A stretch of 64,000 bases of DNA from assembly GCA_964574815.1 (NCBI GenBank), contig CAZNPL010000016.1, positions 1 through 64,000 on the forward strand, written 5' to 3'. The position numbers and the translations under genes were made by a program. This DNA is from CAZNPL01 sp964574815. Lineage in GTDB: Bacteria; Planctomycetota; Phycisphaerae; UBA1845. Below are positions 25,651 to 32,504 of the stretch, in pieces. Below the pieces are notes generated by a model. The model was not told where the DNA came from, did no database searches, and worked only from the letters and a program-made list of their open reading frames with translations. Each line of letters opens with the position of its first letter. Position 1 is the stretch's first letter.

Positions 25651-27308
25651 CGCAAGAAGACCCCCTGAAACGATCTCGCGAACTGCTGAGGCAGAACGCC
25701 GGACAGTGCCATCAAAAAGCTGTCAACGATCTGATCGACCCAGCCCGCCGCGTCGCTCGGGTTCTCGGCCTCCCATTGCTCCATCGACTGGATCATGGAG
25801 TCCAAGCCCGCGGTCAACAGCGGCCAGTCGGTGAAGTCCTGCGGGCTGCTGATCGCTCCGGCTTCCATCCCGGCCTGAAGCTGCTTCAGGTCGGACAACA
25901 GCCTGTTCGCCTGAAGCGTTCTCGCCCGCTTCATGTCGCCGGTCATATTGAAGAGCCGCATCGACTCCATCTGGAGCTTGGCGTTGGTGGCTTCCTGGAA
26001 GTTCAACGCCTCGTTCTGAGCGCCGATCTTGGCCTCAAGCGAGCGAGCCTGTAGCTGATGTGCCATCTGCGCCGCGAACGCACTTCCGGCCTGACCGCGG
26101 GCGGCGCCAACCGTACCGGCAAGGTTCGCCTGGGAGCCGAAGGTGCGGTTGATAAGGCGCTCGGCCTCCTGGACCTGTCGATCGACGTACTCGCCCGTGA
26201 TGAACTGTATCTCGCCGGTCGCGTAACGCCGAAGCTGCTCGTACGCCTCCTGGTCCTGTTCCGACCATAGCTCCGTGTCCATCCATTGCTCGTAGTCCTG
26301 GATCAACGGGTCGATGACCTCATCGGCAATGCGCTGCGTCTCGTGACGCACTCGCGCTTCGCCCATGATGGTGTTGATCTCGGCGCGGGCGGGTCCTTCA
26401 AGCTGCTCGACCGCCGTGTCGCCAATGATCGACATGACTTGGTTCCATTCCTCGGGCGTGAGGAACGTGGGCGCGTCTCCCCATTGCTGCGTGAACTCCC
26501 CGAGCCGGTCCATCGCCTCACCGTAGTCGTCGATGGTGAAGTCCGGCGAGGCGACCATCTGGTCAAGGAGTCCCTGGAAGTCGAGCGGGTCCATGCCCGC
26601 CACCGACTCGGCAATGGCCGGGTTGTCGAAGGCGAAGCTCTCCCGCATCAAGAGCGCATTGGCCGCGTCCCAACCGCCCTCAAGAACCGCTTGGCCAAGC
26701 TCGCTCTCGGGGTCCACTTCGCCGCCCTCAGTGAACCAGTCAGGGCGTATCTCGCCGAACTGGTCGAACAGACCGCCCCATTGCTGCGTGGTCCCGCTCG
26801 ACGGCGCCGCATATGGTTCCGCCGCGGGGGCGCCCGCTGGTGCAACCTTGGGCGTCGCCTCGGGCGACGCACCCGAGAACGCCGGGCTTGCGGTTTGCGG
26901 GCGTGGTGCTCCGGGACCGGGAGGTAGTGTGCCCGGCTGAGCCGGACTCGCTGGCCCGCTCCACGGGGTGTCCATCGTCGGCGGCGCCGGTGGAAGGTCC
27001 GTAGGCACCTGCCCCTCGGTCGGGCTGACCCGTGGGGGCGGTGGCAAAGACGGGGCGGGCGCTGCTGGCGCTCCGCCCGGTGCTGCCTTTTGCCGATAGC
27101 GGTCCATCGGGCTGCCGACCGGCTTCGCGGCCTGTAGCTTGTCGCGCCATTGGGCCGGAGCCGGAGGCGGCAAGGTGGGCGTCCCGACACCGCCGCTTCC
27201 GGGGCGGAAGGGGGACCCCGGCGATGGGGACGGCAACGGTGCCGGGCCTGCCCGCTTGTACCGCTTCCTCGGGTCCACCGGGGCCGGGTTTCGATTTCTT
27301 GTACTCAT
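25647..27308 (-). CDS. Large two-part protein: Pro/Ala-rich N-terminus and helical C-terminus
   Basis: A 553-residue protein with no recognised enzymatic motif. Residues 1-190 are basic at first and then very rich in Pro, Ala and Gly, probably disordered. The remainder is acidic and helical: a mid part with repeated Trp/Asp/Glu (QDYEQWMDTELWSEQDQEAY), then a long amphipathic, Ala/Gln-rich stretch (AARGQAGSAFAAQMAHQLQA, EAKIGAQNEALNFQEATNAK). Such Ala/Gln-rich helical proteins are common among phage internal or DNA-ejection proteins, but this is a compositional likeness only. The stop overlaps the next gene's start. AGGAAAG precedes the ATG. Confidence 0.6.
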   Translation of the reverse strand: MSTRNRNPAPVDPRKRYKRAGPAPLPSPSPGSPFRPGSGGVGTPTLPPPAPAQWRDKLQAAKPVGSPMDRYRQKAAPGGAPAAPAPSLPPPPRVSPTEGQVPTDLPPAPPTMDTPWSGPASPAQPGTLPPGPGAPRPQTASPAFSGASPEATPKVAPAGAPAAEPYAAPSSGTTQQWGGLFDQFGEIRPDWFTEGGEVDPESELGQAVLEGGWDAANALLMRESFAFDNPAIAESVAGMDPLDFQGLLDQMVASPDFTIDDYGEAMDRLGEFTQQWGDAPTFLTPEEWNQVMSIIGDTAVEQLEGPARAEINTIMGEARVRHETQRIADEVIDPLIQDYEQWMDTELWSEQDQEAYEQLRRYATGEIQFITGEYVDRQVQEAERLINRTFGSQANLAGTVGAARGQAGSAFAAQMAHQLQARSLEAKIGAQNEALNFQEATNAKLQMESMRLFNMTGDMKRARTLQANRLLSDLKQLQAGMEAGAISSPQDFTDWPLLTAGLDSMIQSMEQWEAENPSDAAGWVDQIVDSFLMALSGVLPQQFARSFQGVFLR

Positions 27309-27320
27309 TGCTCTGCTTTC

Positions 27321-27548
27321 CTATTGTGCATCGCACGACTCAGGCACACCGTCATCGTCGTTGGTGTAACCAGCGTTCCGCGAAAAGGACTTCTCAACGT
27401 CGTCGAGGCGGAAGCGGACAATACGCCGGGTGGGGCGAATGCACGGAATCACGCCGTCTCGCACCCAGCGCCGCACGGTCTGGACGGTGACGCCGAAGCG
27501 TTCGGCTATTGCAGTCGAATCAACAAGCTCTGCGGTCTGCGCTGCCAT
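27321..27548 (-). CDS. Second excisionase-like helix-turn-helix protein
   Basis: A 75-residue protein with the MerR/Xis-type fold: ELVDSTAIAERFGVTVQTVRRWVRDGVIPCIRPTRRIVRFRLDDVEKSF. It is clearly related in design to the protein at 21337-21606, but the sequences are far apart. It could regulate the 553-residue gene just downstream (13 bases) or take part in excision. The start is uncertain: ATG at 27548 was preferred because the family begins there; ATG at 27575 would add a hydrophobic nonapeptide. Neither has a clear ribosome site. Confidence 0.7.
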   Translation of the reverse strand: MAAQTAELVDSTAIAERFGVTVQTVRRWVRDGVIPCIRPTRRIVRFRLDDVEKSFSRNAGYTNDDDGVPESCDAQ

Positions 27549-27631
27549 AACAAAGGCCAGCGTAAGGACACGCATTGCTTTGCTGCAATTCGTTTTCGGT
27601 TCGTTTCAGGGCTAAAACGAATGACGAAGCG

Positions 27632-29032
27632 TCACTTGGGCTGCCATTGCTCGACGTGGGCCTTGACCCATTGGTGCGGGACACAGCGTTCCCGTGTATG
27701 CGGGTTCGTGATGATCTCTGGCGGATCCTTCTCGATCCAATAGTCAACGGTCGTCCGACGGGGATTCTTTCCGGACTTCTCGAAATCCGGAAGTCGCTCG
27801 ATTTCGGAAATGGTCACGTAACCCTTGGGCGTCGTCCATTCCGCAGCAGCGCACGATCCTTTAGGCTCGCCCGCTAACCACACGGCGCCGCCTTCGTAAA
27901 AACGCTGAGGGTGTCCAGCCGGAAGCCGACAAAACTTCTTGCCTTTGGGCTCGCCTTCGTCTTCGACGAGCGAGATGTGTCCATCCTCCATCGCCGCTTC
28001 AATGGCGGTGAGTATCTCGTTCTCAGGAATGCCAGGGAAGCATTCTTCCAAGCGGTCCTTGATGTCGGAAAGATCGGCTCCGCGGTCTGGCAGGAGGTCG
28101 TCCTTGGCAGCGAAATCCTTCATGATTCCGCGCAGGTTGGTGTCTTCGATCGAGTCGTAACGCTGTGTGCGCGGTGGGGAATGCTCTCGGACTGCCGCCA
28201 CTACAGCGTGCTTGATGGTCTCGGAGCGAGGTGCACTGGCGAAATACTCGCGTTCGCGATGTTCTTCCTCGTCGCGCTCCTGTTTCTCGGCAACCCGTCG
28301 CCGCTCCATGCCGTCTCTGAACAACCGATCGACCTCGGGGTCGGCGATCGCCTGTTGCAGCGCCTTCATGGTCTTGGCATTGGGCAGTACCGGCTCCCAG
28401 TCCTTCGATGGATCGTCTTCCCGTAGTGCCGGTACCATTTTCGGCGTCGTTTTGCCATCCTCGTCAATCTCTTCTACAGGTTCGCCATTCTTGTCTTTCA
28501 CCACCGCCGCTACTGTCTCCTTGAAGGGATGTTCCTCCGTTCCCCGATCTGTTTCAACGCACATCATCAGCGGCTCACCCCGTCCTCTCCTTGTTGCCCA
28601 GGCAGGTCTGACAGGGGATTGTTCGCCATTCCCGTCCTTACGTTCGAATCGGACGGTGAGCACCTGCTCCAACGCCGAGTATTTGTTCTCCAGGTACCGG
28701 CAGACAACGTCCGGGAGGAACAGGTAGCGGCGCGTGGCGTCATACCACCGATTCAGCCACCATACTTGTTCGACGACATCGCTAGCGCGGCGGACACGTT
28801 CACTTGCGACGAGGATTTCCGTCAGCTCACGTACTGGGTTCGGCCAGCGCTTGGCGCGACGTCGGCTCCGTAGCCTCCGCCCCGTCGCACGTTGCGGCAC
28901 TTCCGTGTTCGACCTGATGTTCTTCGACGTCTTGGGCTTTTTCGTATTCGACCGGCGTGTTGACTTCTTGGCTTCGTTGGGTGCCTTCGACTTGGCCTTC
29001 TTGGACGCCTTGGCGGCCTTCTTCTTCGGCAT
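27632..29032 (-). CDS. Unknown element protein with Lys-rich N-terminus
   Basis: A 466-residue protein. The first 60 residues are nearly all Lys, Ala, Arg and Ser (histone-like), probably for nucleic acid binding. A structured part follows (ERVRRASDVVEQVWWLNRWYDATRRYLFLPDVVCRYLE). The centre is charged and helical with an EKQERDEEEHREREY segment. Near 320-380 comes a winged-helix-like unit (ENEILTAIEAAMEDGHISLV). The last 60 residues (GYVTISEIERLPDFEKSGKN, then TVDYWIEKDPPEIITNPHTR) resemble an excisionase-type helix-turn-helix. I suggest a DNA-binding, multi-domain protein. AGGTGAGAC precedes the ATG. Confidence 0.6.
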   Translation of the reverse strand: MPKKKAAKASKKAKSKAPNEAKKSTRRSNTKKPKTSKNIRSNTEVPQRATGRRLRSRRRAKRWPNPVRELTEILVASERVRRASDVVEQVWWLNRWYDATRRYLFLPDVVCRYLENKYSALEQVLTVRFERKDGNGEQSPVRPAWATRRGRGEPLMMCVETDRGTEEHPFKETVAAVVKDKNGEPVEEIDEDGKTTPKMVPALREDDPSKDWEPVLPNAKTMKALQQAIADPEVDRLFRDGMERRRVAEKQERDEEEHREREYFASAPRSETIKHAVVAAVREHSPPRTQRYDSIEDTNLRGIMKDFAAKDDLLPDRGADLSDIKDRLEECFPGIPENEILTAIEAAMEDGHISLVEDEGEPKGKKFCRLPAGHPQRFYEGGAVWLAGEPKGSCAAAEWTTPKGYVTISEIERLPDFEKSGKNPRRTTVDYWIEKDPPEIITNPHTRERCVPHQWVKAHVEQWQPK

Positions 29033-29204
29033 GTCTCACCTGCTGTTTGCCGGGCCGGTCCGGGATGCGTCCGCGTGCAGGTGCTCACGCGAGCGCTACC
29101 CGGTCCGCTTGGCGAGCCGTCGCTCGCCGTCCCGGTACATCCAGTCTACTTGTTCTTCGCGGCAGGGCAACCTTGCAGCAAGAGGCGGCGCACGTTCGCG
29201 CCGG

Positions 29205-29543
29205 TTAACGCGCGTCGTACACTTGATCAACCAACGCGGTCGTGCAACTGCCAAGCTTACTTGCGAGTTCATGTTCTTCGTCCGAAGTCAGCGGGCGTCC
29301 CAACTGTTCTTCTCTGCGCTCCAGCAGGCCGGGCAATTCAAGCTCCAGTCCTGCGATCGTTGTGTGCATGGAGACGAATTCTGGCACGCCAGCGTCGCGG
29401 TACGACTCGACGAGGCGGATGAGCGATACAACCGCCTCTTCGTTCAGCCCGTCGCATTCGCGCGGGGCCACGGGGGGGAACACGTCACTACCGCAACCGG
29501 ACAACAACAGCATCAACCCTCCCAAGATGAGTGTTCGTTTCAT
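29205..29543 (-). CDS. Small lipoprotein
   Basis: A 112-residue predicted lipoprotein. The signal peptide MKRTLILGGLMLLLSGCGSD has a lipobox LLSGC with the acylated Cys at 17. The mature part is helical and acidic (EEAVVSLIRLVESYRDAG, ELELPGLLERREEQLGR) and has two further Cys residues. A strong GAGGAGGAA ribosome site lies about 6 bases before the ATG. A lipoprotein in an integrative element could act in superinfection exclusion or lysis, but nothing in the sequence shows which. Confidence 0.75.
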   Translation of the reverse strand: MKRTLILGGLMLLLSGCGSDVFPPVAPRECDGLNEEAVVSLIRLVESYRDAGVPEFVSMHTTIAGLELELPGLLERREEQLGRPLTSDEEHELASKLGSCTTALVDQVYDAR

Positions 29544-29654
29544 GGCTGTTCCTCCTCAAATGTGAGATGCCGTGCGCCACCTGCATTGGCGACACACGGC
29601 CGATCGTACTACTTTCCCGGACCCCAGTGCAAGCCATTGAGCGGTGGCGGTCCC

Positions 29655-29996
29655 TCACTTATCGGCCCCGCCGTCACGCCGAAGATGAAGCCTTAGCACA
29701 GTAGAGCCGGTGAAGATCGGCACGGCGACGCCTTGCCGCTCGCCGGTCGGCTGCACACGGCGCTTCCGACGCCGCGCTCTCGTCATCGGCTTGCGTCGCT
29801 GCGGATTCGCAACTTGGTTGCTCAGTAACGGCGGGTCCTCCTCCAAAGACGGCGGATCGGGCAGGTGGGCGTCGGTCCCACACGCCTCGATGACGGCCTG
29901 TCGCAGCTTCGAGCAACGGCCGTACAATATCTGTCGCTCCATTTCAGACGGCCGTCCGACCAACGCCTCTATTCGCTCCCGCATCCGATCGCTCAT
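29655..29996 (-). CDS. Unknown element protein with basic centre
   Basis: A 113-residue protein. The N-terminus is helical (MSDRMRERIEALVGRPSEME, RQILYGRCSKLRQAVIEACG). A Pro-rich acidic linker follows, then a basic patch TRARRRKRRVQ. Family not recognised. GGATGA precedes the ATG. It is transcribed in the same direction as its neighbours. Confidence 0.5.
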   Translation of the reverse strand: MSDRMRERIEALVGRPSEMERQILYGRCSKLRQAVIEACGTDAHLPDPPSLEEDPPLLSNQVANPQRRKPMTRARRRKRRVQPTGERQGVAVPIFTGSTVLRLHLRRDGGADK

Positions 29997-30071
29997 CGTT
30001 TTTCATCCATCTACGCACGCAAGGAAAAGGCAGGGGACGCACGCACGCCCCCTGCCGATCCGAGTCTCCGT

Positions 30072-30257
30072 CTACGCCGGTCCATTTCCGTCCAGGCGTT
30101 GTGACCATCCGGGATTCAAACCGCCAACCCCTTTCGCTACAGCTTCCTTCGCAACGTGCTGAACGAGCAGCTTCAACACATCCCTCTGCTCTTCGTGCCG
30201 GAGGAGACGGAACGTGTGGACCAGATGCCGCTCTTCGGTGTTCAGTGATTCGTTCAT
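30072..30257 (-). CDS. Small helical element protein
   Basis: A 61-residue protein. MNESLNTEERHLVHTFRLLR followed by HEEQRDVLKLLVQHVAKEAV forms two helices. The start at 30257 was chosen over the frame's more upstream Met because GGAGAC lies about 8 bases upstream and composition improves there. Unknown function. It is divergent from the zinc-ribbon pair. Confidence 0.45.
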   Translation of the reverse strand: MNESLNTEERHLVHTFRLLRHEEQRDVLKLLVQHVAKEAVAKGVGGLNPGWSQRLDGNGPA

Positions 30258-30407
30258 GGGTTGGGTCTCCGAAAAGGCCGCGGTCGCCCGGCTGTCACCA
30301 ACACAGCCCGAAGGCATGTTGACCGAACGACCGCGGATTCTCGAATGTCCGTTTCAGAACGGACTGTGCTGGTGACGCCCGTATTATCGACGTTCCGCGT
30401 GTCCGCA

Positions 30408-30450
30408 GTCAAGTCTCAAGTCTGTGAGAACTTGACACGAATTGGTGTCA
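30408..30450. promoter_or_regulatory. Nested inverted repeats upstream of the zinc-ribbon genes
   Basis: Between the minus-strand 61-residue gene and the first zinc-ribbon gene are several symmetric elements: GTCAAGT at 30408-30414 with ACTTGAC at 30430-30436, and the palindrome TGACAC-G-AATT-G-GTGTCA at 30433-30450. The density of symmetric sequence points to an operator region. TTGACA inside it (30432-30437) could also be a -35 box, but I do not find a well-spaced -10. Confidence 0.45.
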
Positions 30451-30488
30451 GTAACCGGCTTGTATTTATACTGCCGCCGGTTACGATC

Positions 30489-30704
30489 ATGGCCGTTATG
30501 CCCCGAGCGTGCCCTAACGTAGAATGTGGCGTAGACAACATCTCCCGCGAGGCGGCATACTGCCCCCGGTGCGGGTCAACCTTGAGCACAGGAAAGCGAA
30601 CCGACCACCCTGAGGATCCTGCTTGGTATCACGCGGTGATCATGATCCTGATCCCGCTGTCGTTTGCCCTGCTGCTCGCGGTCTGCCACGCCAAGGCACA
30701 CTAG
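30489..30704 (+). CDS. Zinc-ribbon membrane protein, copy 1
   Basis: A 71-residue protein. Two Cys pairs form a zinc ribbon (CPNVECGVDNISREAAYCPRCG, abbreviated C-x4-C...C-x2-C). A polar linker and one transmembrane helix (AVIMILIPLSFALLLAVC) follow. It is a clear paralogue of the next gene. The ATG at 30489 was chosen because the zinc-ribbon starts shortly after; 30498 is an alternative. The frame runs further upstream without likeness to any protein. Confidence 0.65.
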   Translation: MAVMPRACPNVECGVDNISREAAYCPRCGSTLSTGKRTDHPEDPAWYHAVIMILIPLSFALLLAVCHAKAH

Positions 30705-30710
30705 GCTTTC

Positions 30711-30914
30711 ATGGATGGGAAATGTCCCAATTCGAAGTGCGGGGCGGAGAACATTTCCGCCAAGGCCATCTATTGCCCCCAGTGCGGCATGGCCTTGAAC
30801 GAGGAACTGCCTGCTTCAGACGCCGAGCGCGTCACCTGGAAAGACGACCTGATCTCTTTGGGTGTGGTCGCCGTGCTCTTTGCCATCCTGGTGATACTCG
30901 GTGCGACGCTCTGA
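30711..30914 (+). CDS. Zinc-ribbon membrane protein, copy 2
   Basis: A 67-residue protein with the same plan as its neighbour: CPNSKCGAENISAKAIYCPQ then CG, a polar linker and a membrane helix (LISLGVVAVLFAILVILGAT). Of the first 24 residues most are identical to copy 1. The gene starts 7 bases after the stop of copy 1, so the two come from a tandem duplication and are probably co-expressed. The zinc ribbon should face the cytoplasm. Function unknown. Confidence 0.7.
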   Translation: MDGKCPNSKCGAENISAKAIYCPQCGMALNEELPASDAERVTWKDDLISLGVVAVLFAILVILGATL

Positions 30915-30973
30915 GAAGGTCGAACAGCAGGGTGCTTTGAACGCCGCGGTTCTTTTCGTCCCTCTCGCTCAGC

Positions 30974-31318
30974 TCACGGCTCGCGAGTGTCCCCGTTCCC
31001 CCCGTTCCCGCTCTCCGGCCTTTCGGCGTCGAGGATGGCGAGCAGGCCACCGGTCGTTGTCAAACGGGGATCGTCGCCGTGTCTTGCTCGGTAGTTCTGA
31101 ATTACCTGAACCACATGCAACGCGGTCATGGACCCGCGCTTCCGGCCGTCGGCATCGGTCACCGAGACCCGCTCCCGCCGAAGTGTGTCAGCACACTGCG
31201 CCCGAATCTTCGAGTCCTCGCTTCCGAGCAGTAGCTCGACGAGGACTTGGATGGCTTCGTACTGGCCGCGGGTGAGCGTCGCGTGCGTCCCGCTGTCGCT
31301 AGGCGCCGCCGTTTCCAT
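30974..31318 (-). CDS. Paralogue of the C-terminal half of the small-terminase-like protein
   Basis: A 114-residue protein. Its centre (VLVELLLGSEDSKIRAQCAD, TLRRERVSVTDADGRKRGSM, TALHVVQVIQNY) matches the C-terminal half of the upstream gene almost residue by residue, but the helix-turn-helix is missing. ATG at 31318 was chosen because GGGAGG lies about 6 bases before; a TTG six codons earlier is possible. The two genes overlap by 20 bases. A truncated duplicate could compete for assembly with its full-length relative. Confidence 0.6.
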   Translation of the reverse strand: METAAPSDSGTHATLTRGQYEAIQVLVELLLGSEDSKIRAQCADTLRRERVSVTDADGRKRGSMTALHVVQVIQNYRARHGDDPRLTTTGGLLAILDAERPESGNGGNGDTREP

Positions 31319-31796
31319 TCGGGCCTCCCTGCTCAACGTCGATCATGCGCAGCCGATGCCCGTTGCCGTTGCCACCCTGGTGGCCGTGCTGCTGAATGAG
31401 TTGGACGACCTGCAACGCGGTCATCCGAGGTCGCTCCTCTCCGTCGGCGCCGGTCAAGGAGACGCGCTCCCTCCGAAGCGCCTGCGCGGCCTGCGCGCGA
31501 ATCTTCGGGTCCTCGCTGTCGAGTAGCTCGGTGAGGACGACGAGCGCCTTCTTCTGGGCGTGGACGAGCATCGTCTGTGTCCTGGCCATCATCTCGCGCT
31601 TGAGCCGCTCGATGTGCTCTCGGATGCACGGGCGACGCTGGCCGATCTGGTAAGCGCGAACCGAAGACACCGACAGGCCGGTATCCCGCGCGATCTCAGC
31701 ATAGGGGTCGCCTCGGAAGAGACGCTCGGCGATCTCAATGTCTCGTTCGCAGGGTTCCCGGTCCGTGCTGCGTGTCTCGTGGGCGTTTCCTGCCAT
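31299..31796 (-). CDS. Helix-turn-helix protein resembling phage small terminase
   Basis: A 165-residue protein. A helix-turn-helix lies at about residues 17-50 (DIEIAERLFRGDPYAEIARD, TGLSVSSVRAYQIGQ). A helical part follows (MARTQTMLVHAQKKALVVLT, ELLDSEDPKIRAQAAQALRR) of the sort seen in TerS-like phage packaging proteins, then a Gly/Asn-rich tail. The similarity to TerS is by architecture only, and no large terminase is in the element. ATG at 31796 was preferred to GTG at 31805. Alternatives: a transcriptional regulator of the element. Confidence 0.55.
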   Translation of the reverse strand: MAGNAHETRSTDREPCERDIEIAERLFRGDPYAEIARDTGLSVSSVRAYQIGQRRPCIREHIERLKREMMARTQTMLVHAQKKALVVLTELLDSEDPKIRAQAAQALRRERVSLTGADGEERPRMTALQVVQLIQQHGHQGGNGNGHRLRMIDVEQGGPNGNGGA

Positions 31797-32013
31797 GTCC
31801 AGCACTTTCTGCTACGCTCGGTGACGGTGAAGCGGCATGCGACCGCTGCTCGCAACGTCGCCTCACTGCATCCTACCGTCGGTTTCCCGGCGTGTCATCG
31901 TAGAACACCGCTCACGCACGCTGTCGTGCTCGCTGTGACACGATCTCCGTCTGCCACGTACTTTGACACCCCCGAAACGCTCAGGACCGCTTAGAACGAG
32001 CTTTTGAAGTGCT

Positions 32014-32030
32014 GATATCATCTTGATATC
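32014..32030. promoter_or_regulatory. Candidate operator: second GATATC pair
   Basis: GATATC at 32014-32019 and 32025-32030, 11 bases centre to centre (one helical turn), followed by CT as in the pair at 21314-21333. A shared regulator, possibly the XRE protein, could act on both. Confidence 0.4.
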
Positions 32031-32108
32031 CTCACTTTCACGACGGTAGACTCGTACCGTTGCTGGGAGGAAGAAGTCACTGGGAAGAAGCACGACACAC
32101 GAGCGAGA

Positions 32109-32136
32109 GTCTCCGGGGCTGGCGTACCCCGGGGAC
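32109..32136 (+). promoter_or_regulatory. Leader stem-loop before the small plus-strand gene
   Basis: GTCTCCGGGG at 32109-32118 pairs with CCCCGGGGAC at 32127-32136 (one T-G wobble), with an 8-base loop. A TTTTT run follows at 32144-32148. It lies about 30 bases upstream of the ATG at 32170, so an attenuator-like or 5' stabilising structure is possible. Confidence 0.4.
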
Positions 32137-32169
32137 CTCGCGGTTTTTCCAAGCAAGGTGGTACGCTCG

Positions 32170-32412
32170 ATGATCGTCATTCCGGGTGATCGCTGCGTGT
32201 GTAGGTATGCGGACGGGATCGAACGGAAGTGCATCGTGTTGCGCGGCCCATTGCCGCCCGCGCACGTTGCCCCGAAGGGCCATCCCAGCATGTCGAGCAG
32301 TCCGTACCGATACGAGATACGGCTTGATGATGGCAGCGTGGAGGTTGTCGGCGAGCCGCGCCTCATCCGCATCAGCGGTGACGACGGCGACGTTCTTGAT
32401 CCGACCGGGTGA
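32170..32412 (+). CDS. Small unknown protein, beta-rich
   Basis: An 80-residue protein (MIVIPGDRCVCRYADGIERK...). Alternating hydrophobics, with RYEIRLDDGSVEVVGEPRLI, suggest a small beta barrel. ATG at 32170 is preceded by AAGGTGG with an 8-base spacer, which decides the start over an in-frame GTG/ATG upstream. It is the last gene before attR on the plus strand. Function unknown. Confidence 0.55.
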   Translation: MIVIPGDRCVCRYADGIERKCIVLRGPLPPAHVAPKGHPSMSSSPYRYEIRLDDGSVEVVGEPRLIRISGDDGDVLDPTG

Positions 32413-32504
32413 GTCACCACACACCAACCCTACGCCTCTGAGGACAACCCGCCCGGAGTACACGGCCGAGTTTCCCTATGTTGGCTCTCTTGTCCCTGTA
32501 GCGG

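Larger units (their letters stand above)
31806..32169. other. Divergent regulatory gap in the right part of the element
   Basis: About 360 bases between the TerS-like gene and the small plus-strand gene. It contains TTGACA at 31963-31968, the paired GATATC at 32014-32030, and a stem-loop at 32109-32136. No coding frame is convincing. Confidence 0.45.
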
